A stretch of 64,000 bases of DNA from Muribaculaceae bacterium. GTDB taxonomy: Bacteria > Bacteroidota > Bacteroidia > Bacteroidales > Muribaculaceae. Position 1 is the stretch's first letter, and each line of letters starts with the position of its first letter. The stretch is taken from the NCBI GenBank assembly GCA_017436845.1, contig JAFSCJ010000005.1, positions 186,001 through 250,000 on the forward strand. The letters run 5' to 3'. The notes under the pieces are model-generated. The model made no database searches. It was not told where the DNA came from and saw only the letters and a list, made by a program, of their open reading frames with translations. Positions 42,756-52,077 of this stretch are shown here, piece after piece. The translations under genes and the position numbers were made by a program.

Positions 42756-44195
42756 ATGAGGAGAAACACAATCTTTCTAATACTGTTCTCTTGCGCTATT
42801 ACGACATCAGCACAAGCCTTATCACTTGACTCCTGCCGCACGATGGCACTTGCCAACAATAAGCAGTTGCGCATTCAATCAGAGCGCATACGCTCATCTC
42901 AATATGACCGCAAAGCAGCATTAGCAACTTATCTGCCTGCTATCGATTTCTCTGGTGGATATATCTATAACCAAAAAGATGTAGCAATCTTTGATAGCGA
43001 CCAATTGCTTCCAACAAAAACATTTAACCCCGAAACCGGGAAATATGATTTCAATCTTGTTACAAATCCTGCTACCGGTGAGCCAATTAAATCACCTGAC
43101 GGACAATATATCCCCTCTACTGTCGCTCTTATTCCCAAGGAGTCAATGACCTATGACATACACAACATGTTTTTTGGAGCATTAACTATTACACAACCCA
43201 TTTTTATGGGGGGCAAAATAATTGCGATGAACAAGCTCGCCCACTTTGCTGAAGAACTCGCCAAAACATCTCACAATATTGATGCCGAAAACATTATCTA
43301 CGCTGTCGATGCCGCCTATTGGCAAGTTGTATCACTAAAAGCCAAACATAAATTAGCTGCGAGCTATGTAAATCTGCTTGACACACTACACCGAAATGTA
43401 AAAGCAATGTACAACGAAGGTATCGCTACAAAAAGCGATGAACTGAGCGTCAGTGTAAAGTTAAATGAAGCTCAAGTGGATTTAACCAAAGTCGAAAACG
43501 GATTATCACTATCTCGCATGGCATTGGCACAACTATGCGGACTACCAATAAATACCCCTCTCCTACTTGCCGATGAGGAATTATCTGAGGCTCCCTATTC
43601 GGGCCCTGTTGCGAAAGAATATAATATGATAGATGTTTTTGCTCGACGCAATGATATACACGCACTTGAACTCGGAGTAAAGATGTATGAGCAAAAACAA
43701 CGCATAGCTCAATCTTCTATGATGCCCAATTTGGCTGTCATAGGCTCATATATGTTCAGCAATCCAAATATGTACAACGGCTTTCAGAAAAAATTTAATG
43801 GAGCATTTTCCATAGGAGCAACACTCACAATCCCCATTTGGCACTGGGGAGGCAACTATAACAAATATCAAGCAGCGAAGACCGATGTTACAATCAGCCA
43901 ATTAAATCTTGCTGATGCCAAAGAGAAAATAGAACTACAGGTAAATCAGGCCGCCTATAAAGCCACAGAAGCGGCAAAAACACTCCTCATGACCAAAGAA
44001 AATCTAGCCAATGCCAACGAAAACCTACGCATGGCACAAGCCGGATTTAAAGAGGGAGTATTATCTATCGACAATGTTATGGAAGCTCAAACAGCCTGGT
44101 TAAAAGCCAATTCCGAAAACATTGATGCTGAAATAGAGGTCTATCTATGTAACGTGTATTTATCTAAAACTTTAGGAACGCTAATAAACAATTAA
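42756..44195 (+). CDS. TolC-family outer-membrane efflux protein
   Basis: The 479-residue protein has a signal peptide (MRRNTIFLILFSCAITTSAQA) and the two-repeat outer membrane efflux protein architecture. Long coiled-coil helices such as LADAKEKIELQVNQAAYKAT alternate with strands. It starts with LSLDSCRTMALANNKQLRI, the usual OEP opening. It forms the outer-membrane channel of a tripartite exporter with the HlyD-type adaptor 10 bp downstream and two ABC-2 permeases. The substrate is unknown. It is the first of four tightly spaced genes. Confidence 0.92.
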   Translation: MRRNTIFLILFSCAITTSAQALSLDSCRTMALANNKQLRIQSERIRSSQYDRKAALATYLPAIDFSGGYIYNQKDVAIFDSDQLLPTKTFNPETGKYDFNLVTNPATGEPIKSPDGQYIPSTVALIPKESMTYDIHNMFFGALTITQPIFMGGKIIAMNKLAHFAEELAKTSHNIDAENIIYAVDAAYWQVVSLKAKHKLAASYVNLLDTLHRNVKAMYNEGIATKSDELSVSVKLNEAQVDLTKVENGLSLSRMALAQLCGLPINTPLLLADEELSEAPYSGPVAKEYNMIDVFARRNDIHALELGVKMYEQKQRIAQSSMMPNLAVIGSYMFSNPNMYNGFQKKFNGAFSIGATLTIPIWHWGGNYNKYQAAKTDVTISQLNLADAKEKIELQVNQAAYKATEAAKTLLMTKENLANANENLRMAQAGFKEGVLSIDNVMEAQTAWLKANSENIDAEIEVYLCNVYLSKTLGTLINN

Positions 44196-44205
44196 TTTAT
44201 ACGCA

Positions 44206-45192
44206 ATGAAAAAAGAGGAAAAAGGATTAATGATTATTCTGTGTGGCATACTTGCAGGAGTTGCACTCCTCGCCATTGCCGGTTTTTTATTTCTATCGCC
44301 ACCGCCCGAAATCATAGAAGGACAAGCCGATGCCACCGCCGTAAGAGTCTCCGGCAAATTACCTGGACGCATAGCAAAATTCTATGTTTCTGAAGGTGAT
44401 CATGTAAAGCAAGGGGACACACTTGTCCACATTCACTCATCACTCGTCGAAGCAAAACTCATGCAAGCCGAAGCAATGGAGACTGTAGCCAATGCCCAAA
44501 ATCGCAAAGTTGATATGGGCGCACGTCCTCAAATTATACAATCGGCCTACGAACTTTGGCAACAAGCGATAGCGGCGAAAACAATTGCTCAAAAAACTTA
44601 TAATCGCATAGAATCATTATACAAACAAGATGTAATTTCAGCGCAAAAACGAGATGAAGCACTTGCGGCTTATCAAGCTGCCGATGCAGCAGAAAAAGCC
44701 GCGAAAAGTCAATATCAACTTGCTATTGATGGGGCGCAACAAGAAGATAAAACAAGTGCTGCCGCAATGGTAACAGCAGCAAGGGGGAGTATTAAAGAGG
44801 TTGAAGCTATTCTTGAAGATCAATATTTGACAGCCCCTTGTGATGGCGAAATTGACGAAATATATCCCAATGAAGGGGAACTCATCGCTCTTGGTGCACC
44901 AATAATGAGTGTTCTAAAACTTCACGATATGTGGGTAACATTTAATGTCAGAGAAGAACTTTTAGAACATCTACCAATAGGGCAAGAAATAACCATTATG
45001 ATTCCTGCTTTAGGAGAAAAGACTGCGTCGGCAACTGTATATTATTCAAAAGACATGGGCTCCTATGCTGTGTGGAGAGCAACTAAAACGACAGGAGACT
45101 GGGATAGTCGCACATTCCAAATAAAAGCTCGTCCTACTGACAAAATTGAAAATCTTCGTCCCGGAATGACAATCATCTATCAAAAGCCATAA
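44206..45192 (+). CDS. HlyD-type periplasmic adaptor protein
   Basis: The 328-residue protein has one N-terminal membrane segment (about 8-30), then a biotinyl-lipoyl half (VRVSGKLPGRIAKFYVSEGD). A coiled-coil hairpin (about 85-190), a second lipoyl half (LTAPCDGEIDEIYPNEGELI) and a beta barrel follow. This is the YhiI/EmrA-like adaptor that bridges the inner-membrane transporter and the TolC-type channel. It lies between the TolC gene and the first permease, with spacings of 10 and 7 bp. Confidence 0.9.
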   Translation: MKKEEKGLMIILCGILAGVALLAIAGFLFLSPPPEIIEGQADATAVRVSGKLPGRIAKFYVSEGDHVKQGDTLVHIHSSLVEAKLMQAEAMETVANAQNRKVDMGARPQIIQSAYELWQQAIAAKTIAQKTYNRIESLYKQDVISAQKRDEALAAYQAADAAEKAAKSQYQLAIDGAQQEDKTSAAAMVTAARGSIKEVEAILEDQYLTAPCDGEIDEIYPNEGELIALGAPIMSVLKLHDMWVTFNVREELLEHLPIGQEITIMIPALGEKTASATVYYSKDMGSYAVWRATKTTGDWDSRTFQIKARPTDKIENLRPGMTIIYQKP

Positions 45193-45199
45193 GTTTTTT

Positions 45200-46363
45200 A
45201 TGATTTTAGGGATATTAGAAACAGCAAAAAGAGAGATGCAACGGCTTGTTTGCAGACGCATTTATCTGTTGACGATGGTGGTAATCCCCATTGCTATGTC
45301 CCTATTTTTCTTAAGTCTACTAAATCCCGGGCTCCCACTAAAAGTTCCCACTGCAATTATTGACCTTGACAATTCGACGATGTCACGCAAAATCACTCGT
45401 TCTTTATCTGCAATGGAAACAATAGAGATTGCCGAACAAGCAACGAGCTTTAATGAAGCAATGGACAAAGTTGGTCGAGGTGATATTTTTGGTTTTTTCC
45501 TTATCCCTGAAGATTTTGAACAAGAGGCAATCAGCAATCGCACTCCCACAATCTCTTACTACTCCAATCTCACCTATTTTATTCCCGGCACACTCGCATT
45601 TAAAGGATTTAAGACCATTGCAGTATCTACATCAGGGAATATCGTTCTCACAACTCTTGTTGCTGAAGGAATAAACCCGCAACAAGTAGAAACACTGTTA
45701 CAGCCTGTTGTTGTCCAAGATCATCCGATACACAATCCATGGACCAATTACTCAATATACCTGAGTAATTCTTTTATTCCGGGAGTAATTGCTCTGATGA
45801 TATTGCTTGTTACATCATTTTCTATCTGTTCTGAACTAAAACAAGGCAGTTCTATAAAATGGATAAAAACTGCAAACGGCTCAATACTCGGAGCATTAAT
45901 AGGAAAACTATTACCCCAAACAATAATTTTTTCAATTATTGGCATCTTCTGCCAATCTCTGCTTTATGGTTATAACCATTTTCCATTGCACTGCAATCCT
46001 TTGGTAATGATATATGCAATAATCCTTTTTGTAATTGCAACACAAGCATTTGCAGTTTTCATATGCAGTCTTATTCCTAACCTAAGATTAGCCGTAAGCA
46101 TCGTCTCTCTCATAGGAATACTATCATTTTCCATTACCGGATTTTCATTCCCAGTAGAGAGCATGTATGGGGCAATCGGAATTTTCAGCTACATCATCCC
46201 CTTGAGATACTATTTTTTGATATATGTTGACCAAGCCCTAAATGGCTTGCCATTATATTATTCACGATGGTATTTCATCGTGCTTATTGCCTTCCCATGT
46301 GTTATTCTCCCTCTTCTACCTCGATTAAAACGAGCGCTTTCACATCCTGTTTATATCCCATAG
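45200..46363 (+). CDS. ABC-2 type exporter permease 1
   Basis: The 387-residue inner-membrane protein has one N-terminal transmembrane segment (about 20-42) and a large extracytoplasmic domain (about 45-185) that includes AIIDLDNSTMSRKITRSL. Five further segments follow near the C-terminus, as in the YhhJ/YbhS-type ABC-2 family. No Walker motif is present. It begins 7 bp after the adaptor and is followed 1 bp later by a second permease. No ATPase gene lies in or beside the operon. Confidence 0.88.
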   Translation: MILGILETAKREMQRLVCRRIYLLTMVVIPIAMSLFFLSLLNPGLPLKVPTAIIDLDNSTMSRKITRSLSAMETIEIAEQATSFNEAMDKVGRGDIFGFFLIPEDFEQEAISNRTPTISYYSNLTYFIPGTLAFKGFKTIAVSTSGNIVLTTLVAEGINPQQVETLLQPVVVQDHPIHNPWTNYSIYLSNSFIPGVIALMILLVTSFSICSELKQGSSIKWIKTANGSILGALIGKLLPQTIIFSIIGIFCQSLLYGYNHFPLHCNPLVMIYAIILFVIATQAFAVFICSLIPNLRLAVSIVSLIGILSFSITGFSFPVESMYGAIGIFSYIIPLRYYFLIYVDQALNGLPLYYSRWYFIVLIAFPCVILPLLPRLKRALSHPVYIP

Positions 46364-46364
46364 C

Positions 46365-47540
46365 ATGAGACACCTTATTCACAACATATCGAAATGGACA
46401 ACCTCCCTTTACCGCGTTTGGCGCAGGGAATTTCGTCTTGTGTTTACCGATGCCGGAGTAGTGATTTTTTTCTTCTTACTTCCTACATTATATCCTCTTG
46501 TCTATACTTTAATATACAACCCGGAAATCGTCAGAGATATCCCGGTTGCTGTCGTCGATAATTGTCGCACAACTTCAAGTCGGGAATTTACACGCATGGT
46601 TGATGCCACCGAAGCAATAAAAATCATAGGGTATGCATCAACCCTAAACGAAGCCCGCCAATGGCATGCTCAAAAAGCATGTTACGGAATATTAGAAATC
46701 CCTGAAGATTACGGGAAAAACATTGGAAGAGGAGAACAATCATCTGTGATATTCTATTCCGACATGAGCCTATTAATCCGTTATCGCGGATTTCTTTCGG
46801 CAATGACCGATTTATCGCTTGCTACCGGCACAAAAATCAGACAAAAACTTTATAATTCCGATAGTCAACCCATCAATAGCTCATCAATAATACTTGGCGA
46901 CACAACACAAGGATTTGCCTCATTTGTAATTCCAGGAATTTTAGTTCTAATCATTCAACAAAGCCTCATTTTAGGAATTGCAATGCTTGGAGGAGGGGCT
47001 AATGAACGTCGATTAATGAACCGAGGTATTGATCCTCTTGCTGTTAAAGCCCCAGCAACAGCAACCATCATAGGAAAAGCACTTTGCTACTTTACAATAT
47101 ACATTCCTTTAGTTATTTATATCCTATATTTTGTTCCTATATTTTTCAATCTACCCAATATAGGAAATATTGTCGATTACCTATTATTCATAGTTCCTTT
47201 TTTATTCTCGTCAATCTTTTTAGGTATGATTTTCCAACGTGCTGTTACTGAAAGGGAATCTTCAATGCTCATTGTTGTGTTTTCATCAGTTGTATTCTTA
47301 TTCCTTTCAGGATTGACTTGGCCTCGATATGCGATGAGCAAATTATGGATATGGATTGGAAACTGCATCCCCGCAACATGGGGAGTGGAAGGTTTCATCA
47401 GAATTAATTCTAACGGTGCAACACTTGAACAAAATACTCTTCCTTATCTGATGTTGTGGCTATTGACTTGTTGTTATTTTATAATTGTCCTACTCTCAGA
47501 ACTGTTAACCAAAGTTAAAACACCATACAATCACTCTTAA
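46365..47540 (+). CDS. ABC-2 type exporter permease 2
   Basis: The 391-residue protein has the same plan as permease 1: a membrane segment (about 28-50), an extracytoplasmic domain with VAVVDNCRTTSSREFTRMV, and five C-terminal segments. The two presumably form a heterodimer. The C-terminal segment LSGLTWPRYAMSKLWIWIG is typical of the family. It ends the exporter operon. The next gene has its own promoter. Confidence 0.88.
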   Translation: MRHLIHNISKWTTSLYRVWRREFRLVFTDAGVVIFFFLLPTLYPLVYTLIYNPEIVRDIPVAVVDNCRTTSSREFTRMVDATEAIKIIGYASTLNEARQWHAQKACYGILEIPEDYGKNIGRGEQSSVIFYSDMSLLIRYRGFLSAMTDLSLATGTKIRQKLYNSDSQPINSSSIILGDTTQGFASFVIPGILVLIIQQSLILGIAMLGGGANERRLMNRGIDPLAVKAPATATIIGKALCYFTIYIPLVIYILYFVPIFFNLPNIGNIVDYLLFIVPFLFSSIFLGMIFQRAVTERESSMLIVVFSSVVFLFLSGLTWPRYAMSKLWIWIGNCIPATWGVEGFIRINSNGATLEQNTLPYLMLWLLTCCYFIIVLLSELLTKVKTPYNHS

Positions 47541-47596
47541 TGGCGACAAAAACATGCTTTTTTTAAAATTTAATACGGTTTTTAGAATTTATTAGT

Positions 47597-47604
47597 TACT
47601 TTTG
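47597..47604 (+). promoter_or_regulatory. -7 promoter box of the VTC/DUF4956 operon
   Basis: TACTTTTG on the plus strand, 24 bp before the ATG at 47629. Confidence 0.6.
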
Positions 47605-47628
47605 TGTAAACAACAACCTTAACCTGAT

Positions 47629-48051
47629 ATGAGAAATAAGTTACTACTTTGCTTAATTGCTTTTATGTGTGCAACAGTCACAATGGCTCAAGAAGTGAGT
47701 CCTGAAACATTAAGCAAACGAGCAAAACGCAAAAATCTAACCGTAACCGAATGGAACACCGATTCAAAAGGGAAAAATCGCTGGATGGACCATTTAACCG
47801 TTTACGATGAGCAAGGTAGAAAAATCGAAGAAATCGAATATGCTTCTTATGGACAACGTGAACGCGTCGTAACAACTTATGGCGAGAATGGTCTTGTTGC
47901 CAAAGAAATCGTATATAACGACCGAAATAAACCTGTGAGAATCAGAAAATATGAATACAATCTTGATGGGACAAAGAAGAAACAATACAACTATCTTCCA
48001 AATGGCAAATTGTATTCAATAAAAGAGTATAACTATAAATTTTCTGATTAA
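47629..48051 (+). CDS. Small exported protein with YD-like repeats
   Basis: The 140-residue protein has a signal peptide (MRNKLLLCLIAFMCATVTMAQ) and then a short beta-repeat pattern. Phrases are YDEQGRKIEEIEYASYGQ, YGENGLVAKEIVYNDRN and YNLDGTKKKQYNYLPNGK, with Y/G spacing like Rhs or MORN-type hairpins. I do not recognise a named family beyond that likeness. It is basic and highly charged. It is the first gene of a unit followed 11 bp later by the VTC-domain gene. It may be a periplasmic accessory to that system, which is inference from position only. Confidence 0.75.
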   Translation: MRNKLLLCLIAFMCATVTMAQEVSPETLSKRAKRKNLTVTEWNTDSKGKNRWMDHLTVYDEQGRKIEEIEYASYGQRERVVTTYGENGLVAKEIVYNDRNKPVRIRKYEYNLDGTKKKQYNYLPNGKLYSIKEYNYKFSD

Positions 48052-48062
48052 TAAATCCTGAA

Positions 48063-48857
48063 ATGGTGGTTTACAACGATTTAGAAGCAATAATTTGGAA
48101 TCAGATGCCACACATAAGCCTTGACGAAATGAAATCAGTCAAACTTATGAATCGCACTGACACAAAATTTGTTGCTCCTCGTTGTGCTTTAGCCCAAATT
48201 TTAAAGCGTGCCCACCAAATGGAATATATGGTGCAATACACCACCGGAGCCCTTAATAGCTACTCGACAATCTATTATGACACTACGGCACTTGAAATGT
48301 ATACCATGCACCACAATCGCAAACTTTGTCGTCAAAAAGTCAGAAGTCGCACTTACATAGAATCTGATATTTCATTTCTTGAAATAAAGAATAAAAACAA
48401 TCGAGGAAGGACAAAAAAAATACGCATTTCTGTTCCCTGCACTGATACATCTTTGATAAAACAGAATGATGAAGCAGTAAAATTCATAGAAAAAAATACA
48501 AAATATCTCTTTTCTAACCTACGTCCGGCATTAACAACCGAATTTTCTCGCATAACGCTTGTAAATAAAGAGAAAACTGAACGCATTACAATCGATCTGA
48601 ATGTAAATTTCCACAATTTCAGTCACAACAATGACGATAATCTTAATGACATTATAATCATTGAACTTAAGCAAGATGGGCGCTATGTCTCGACCATGAG
48701 ACAAATATTGCGAGACTTGCGCATCATGCCATTCAAAATAAGCAAATATTGTGTTGGCACAGCATTAACCAACCCCGATGCGAAGTCCAACCGATTTAAA
48801 AAGAAAATTATATTACTCAGAAAAATAGCACAATACAATTATGATACAACTACCTGA
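48063..48857 (+). CDS. VTC-domain protein, putative polyphosphate polymerase
   Basis: The 264-residue cytoplasmic protein matches the VTC domain. This is the tunnel-shaped fold that in yeast Vtc4 makes polyphosphate from ATP. Residues lining such a tunnel are present: K35 in NRTDTKF, R94 and R96 in KVRSRTY, E107 and K109 in FLEIKNK, R163 in TEFSRI, E201 and K203 in IIIELKQ, and K228 in ISKYCVG. No SPX domain or membrane segment is present. The gene overlaps the next (DUF4956 membrane protein) by 17 bp, implying tight coupling. Polyphosphate synthesis is inferred from the family. A related triphosphate-tunnel hydrolase activity is the main alternative. Confidence 0.85.
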   Translation: MVVYNDLEAIIWNQMPHISLDEMKSVKLMNRTDTKFVAPRCALAQILKRAHQMEYMVQYTTGALNSYSTIYYDTTALEMYTMHHNRKLCRQKVRSRTYIESDISFLEIKNKNNRGRTKKIRISVPCTDTSLIKQNDEAVKFIEKNTKYLFSNLRPALTTEFSRITLVNKEKTERITIDLNVNFHNFSHNNDDNLNDIIIIELKQDGRYVSTMRQILRDLRIMPFKISKYCVGTALTNPDAKSNRFKKKIILLRKIAQYNYDTTT

Positions 48858-49560
48858 ATTTGACCCATCTATCGCTGATGAATTTGGTTATACCGGCGAT
48901 ACAGTAGCAAGCCTCTTTGGAGCACAACTATGGAATGCCGAAGAGATGTGGCACTTATTATTACGTTTCAGTTTCCACATGCTTGTGTGCTTTATAATGA
49001 TACATTTTTGCTACTACCGCAAAAATCGTAACCGCGAATATTATAAATCGCTTATCTTCTTCTCTGCCGGGATGTTCCTATTGCTTTTCCTTTTAGAAAG
49101 TATCAAATTGCAAATAGGTCTCACTCTTGGTCTTTTGGCAATATTCGGAGTTATTCGCTATCGTACCGAGACTGTCCCCATCAAAGAAATGACTTACCTG
49201 TTCATGGTTATCGCTATTTCGGTTATTAATGGACTTTCTTTGAGTGTCTCTTATGCTGTCCTTGGCGCTACCAACTTGCTAATTCTATTAATCATCGGAT
49301 TTTTTGAATACCAAAAATTCCTTTCAAGCACAAGTTCAAAACTCATCCTTTATGATCGCATTGAACTAATAACTCCTGAAAAGCATGATGAACTCATGGC
49401 CGACTTGAAGCAACGCACAGGTCTTGACATCAAGAAAATCGAAATAGGTCATGTCGATTTCCTTCGCGATGCAGCATTTATCAAAATTTATTATCCAGGA
49501 GATGCCGAAACATCTAACACCGCATTAAACAATATCACTAAACTAAAACCAGAACTATAA
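48841..49560 (+). CDS. DUF4956 inner-membrane protein, partner of the VTC protein
   Basis: The 239-residue protein has three to four membrane segments between about residues 38 and 155 (such as RFSFHMLVCFIMIHFCYY and FFSAGMFLLLFLLES). A conserved loop FGVIRYRTETVPIKEMTYLF comes next, and a soluble C-terminal domain (about 165-239) ends the protein. This is the DUF4956 layout, a family commonly found beside VTC-domain genes. It overlaps the VTC gene at its start and the next gene by one base (TAATG). It probably anchors the VTC enzyme or forms a path for its product. Confidence 0.88.
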   Translation: MIQLPEFDPSIADEFGYTGDTVASLFGAQLWNAEEMWHLLLRFSFHMLVCFIMIHFCYYRKNRNREYYKSLIFFSAGMFLLLFLLESIKLQIGLTLGLLAIFGVIRYRTETVPIKEMTYLFMVIAISVINGLSLSVSYAVLGATNLLILLIIGFFEYQKFLSSTSSKLILYDRIELITPEKHDELMADLKQRTGLDIKKIEIGHVDFLRDAAFIKIYYPGDAETSNTALNNITKLKPEL

Positions 49561-50435
49561 TGCAACTATCAAAACTACGCATATTGGCTATTTCATTGAT
49601 TTGCACATTTGTATGGACAACATCTTCTGCACAAGATGAAGAACCACCTATTTATAAAACCACCGAAAATGATTTCCAATTTCGTGCTGGATGGAATATT
49701 TCTAAATCTCTTTCTCGCAAATTTAATATAGAGTGGGATCAAGAATTTCGCATCAAAGATAATTTAGGGACTTTTGACCGCATGTACACAGAAATAGGTG
49801 GTTCATATACTGTTCTTGACTGGCTCAAGCTACAAGCAAAATATACCTATATCCTTATCAATCACGATGGTAAAGCCAAAACAAATTATGATCGTTATTG
49901 GGAATCTCGTCATCGTGGAGCTTTTGGATTTACTCTATACTACAAAACCTATTCAAATTGGAGATTTAGCCTTCGTGAGTTGTGCCAATTCACAACCTAC
50001 GAAAAAGAACATGGAGGATATAAACTTTATGATAAAGGAGAAAAGGCTAACCCAAAATGGGTGCTAAAAAGCCGTTTGAAAGCTGAATATGCATTCCGCC
50101 ACATCCCTTTAACCCCATTTGTTTCAATAGAACTCATCAATACCCTCAATTCGCCAAGCGCATCAATAACAAAAAATGTCGTATCGGAAGATGGCACAAA
50201 AGTTATTCCTATAACAAAAAAATATGCAGGAAACGAATACATCGAGAACATACGCACAGCAATAGGTGTAGAATATCGTTTTGATCGTCGTAGCAGCATT
50301 GAAGTTTATTATCGTTTTGACTACGAATTCAATAAAGACATAAATATCGGAGAAAAATCAAGCGAGTTCAAAGACCTTACAGAAGAAACAAGTTACATCA
50401 ATATAATTGGTGCTACTTACAAATTACGATTCTAA
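49560..50435 (+). CDS. DUF2490-like outer-membrane beta-barrel protein
   Basis: The 291-residue protein has a signal peptide (to about TSSAQ, residue 25) and then about twelve amphipathic strands rich in Y and R. Examples are FNIEWDQEFRIKDN, WLKLQAKYTYILIN, AEYAFRHIPLTPFVSIEL and SSIEVYYRFDYEFNKD. The final strand ends in a C-terminal phenylalanine (YKLRF) as barrel proteins do. It resembles the DUF2490 family. It is translationally coupled to the DUF4956 gene by a TAATG overlap, so a small unit reaches from the cytoplasm to the outer membrane. Confidence 0.82.
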   Translation: MQLSKLRILAISLICTFVWTTSSAQDEEPPIYKTTENDFQFRAGWNISKSLSRKFNIEWDQEFRIKDNLGTFDRMYTEIGGSYTVLDWLKLQAKYTYILINHDGKAKTNYDRYWESRHRGAFGFTLYYKTYSNWRFSLRELCQFTTYEKEHGGYKLYDKGEKANPKWVLKSRLKAEYAFRHIPLTPFVSIELINTLNSPSASITKNVVSEDGTKVIPITKKYAGNEYIENIRTAIGVEYRFDRRSSIEVYYRFDYEFNKDINIGEKSSEFKDLTEETSYINIIGATYKLRF

Positions 50436-50474
50436 CAAATATATAGTTCATTTAATTTATTATCACATGTTTTT

Positions 50475-50508
50475 AGCGCCTACGCAGTGATGTGTGGGTG
50501 CTTTTTTA
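50475..50508 (+). terminator. Terminator of the VTC operon
   Basis: AGCGCCTAC (50475-50483) pairs with GTGGGTGCT (50494-50502), with two G-U pairs, followed by TTTTTA. Confidence 0.75.
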
Positions 50509-50526
50509 TTTTCATGTTATTTTTAC

Positions 50527-50534
50527 TAATTTTG
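50527..50534 (+). promoter_or_regulatory. -7 promoter box of the polyferredoxin gene
   Basis: TAATTTTG on the plus strand, 23 bp before the ATG at 50558. Confidence 0.55.
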
Positions 50535-50557
50535 TGATACCATAAACTTCAATTATT

Positions 50558-52057
50558 ATGTTACGGAAAATAAGGATTACCCTTGCAACGATATTTTTTA
50601 TCGCAATAACAATGCTTTTCCTTGATTTTACAGGGATAGCACATGAGTGGTGTGGATGGATGGCAGAGATACAATTCTTACCGGCATTGTTAGCCTTAAA
50701 CATTGGAATTATTGCACTTATTATATTATTTACCCTCCTTTTTGGTCGCATATATTGTTCAGTAATATGTCCTTTAGGCATCTTCCAAGATATTATTTCA
50801 TGGATTAGCAGTAAACGCCGCAAGAAAAAAGCACGCTTTTCCTATTCTCTCGAGAAAAGATGGTGGAGATACATTACTTTAGTTTTATTTTTCGTTGCTA
50901 TAATAGGAGGCTTCACTGCTATTGCATCTATAATTGCGCCCTATAGTACCTACGGACGAATAGCATCAACCCTTTTTACTCCTGTATACCAATGGGGGAA
51001 TAATCTATTGGCCTACTTCGCTGAACGAGTAAACAACTATACTTTCTACCGAGTTGATGTGTGGGTAAAAAGCATTACCACTCTCGTTATTGCAAGCATT
51101 TCAGTTATTGTCTTAATAATTCTCGCATGGCGCAATGGTCGCACCTACTGCAATACAATATGCCCGGTGGGAACGATATTAGGATTCTTGTCCAAATACT
51201 CTCTTTTCCGACCAGTTATAGACACTACAAAATGTAATGGTTGTTCATTATGTTCACGTAAATGTAAGGCATCATGTATCGACAGCAAAAACCATGCAAT
51301 AGATTATAGCCGTTGCGTTGCTTGCATGGACTGCATAGACAATTGCCGTCAAGGAGCTATAAAATATAGCTATCGCCGACAAAAAAGCGGAGCTAAAGAA
51401 AACACCACAAATGATAATCGCCGCACATTTTTATCTATTAGCACTATAATAGCTACTACATTTTTGGTTGATGCACAAAAACGCAGGAGAAGGAAACGCA
51501 AGAACAAAGTTGATGGGGGGCTTGCCATAATTCTTGACAAGAAAATACCTACACGCAATACTCCGATAGTTCCGGCAGGAGCCATCAGCCAAAAACACCT
51601 ATCACAACATTGCACAACCTGCCAATTGTGTATATCGGCATGTCCCAATCAAGTATTAAGACCCTCTGGAGACTTGGCTACACTCATGCAACCCGAAATG
51701 TCATACGAGCGTGGATATTGCCGTCCCGAATGTACTCGTTGCGCTGATGTGTGCCCAAGCAATGCGATAAACCCCATTTCAGCAGAAGAAAAATCATCAA
51801 TCCAGATAGGACACGCTGTGTGGATTAAAGAGAATTGTATCTCCTTTGCCGAAGGAGTAAAATGTGGCAACTGTGCACGCCATTGCCCCACCGGAGCGAT
51901 AATGATGGTAGAACAAAAAGACAAACCCGATGCGCCAAAAATTCCGGTAGTAAATACTGAACGCTGTATTGGTTGTGGTGCATGTGAAAATCTGTGTCCG
52001 GTGCGACCATTCAGCGCAATATATGTTGAGGGGAACAAAGTTCACCACACAATTTAA
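50558..52057 (+). CDS. Membrane polyferredoxin (NapH/RnfC-like 4Fe-4S protein)
   Basis: The 499-residue protein has an N-terminal membrane half (about 1-215, five segments) with the cysteine motifs YCSVICPLG and YCNTICPVG, as in NapH/NosR/CcoG proteins. Ferredoxin pairs follow: CNGCSLCSRKCKASC, CVACMDCIDNCRQG, CTTCQLCISACPN, CTRCADVCPSN, CGNCARHCPTG and CIGCGACENLCPV. Roughly six [4Fe-4S] clusters are expected. A basic linker (about 310-330, KRRRRKRKNK) separates the two ferredoxin groups. It should pass electrons across or along the inner membrane. Its neighbour 20 bp downstream is an exported aldo/keto reductase with similar cluster motifs, a likely electron partner. Confidence 0.85.
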   Translation: MLRKIRITLATIFFIAITMLFLDFTGIAHEWCGWMAEIQFLPALLALNIGIIALIILFTLLFGRIYCSVICPLGIFQDIISWISSKRRKKKARFSYSLEKRWWRYITLVLFFVAIIGGFTAIASIIAPYSTYGRIASTLFTPVYQWGNNLLAYFAERVNNYTFYRVDVWVKSITTLVIASISVIVLIILAWRNGRTYCNTICPVGTILGFLSKYSLFRPVIDTTKCNGCSLCSRKCKASCIDSKNHAIDYSRCVACMDCIDNCRQGAIKYSYRRQKSGAKENTTNDNRRTFLSISTIIATTFLVDAQKRRRRKRKNKVDGGLAIILDKKIPTRNTPIVPAGAISQKHLSQHCTTCQLCISACPNQVLRPSGDLATLMQPEMSYERGYCRPECTRCADVCPSNAINPISAEEKSSIQIGHAVWIKENCISFAEGVKCGNCARHCPTGAIMMVEQKDKPDAPKIPVVNTERCIGCGACENLCPVRPFSAIYVEGNKVHHTI

Positions 52058-52077
52058 TCTTATAAATCAGCAGAAAA

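Noticed and set aside
44638..44823. Small antisense frame inside the HlyD-type adaptor gene
   Set aside because: It lies wholly within a well-supported gene with clear domains and has no own signals.
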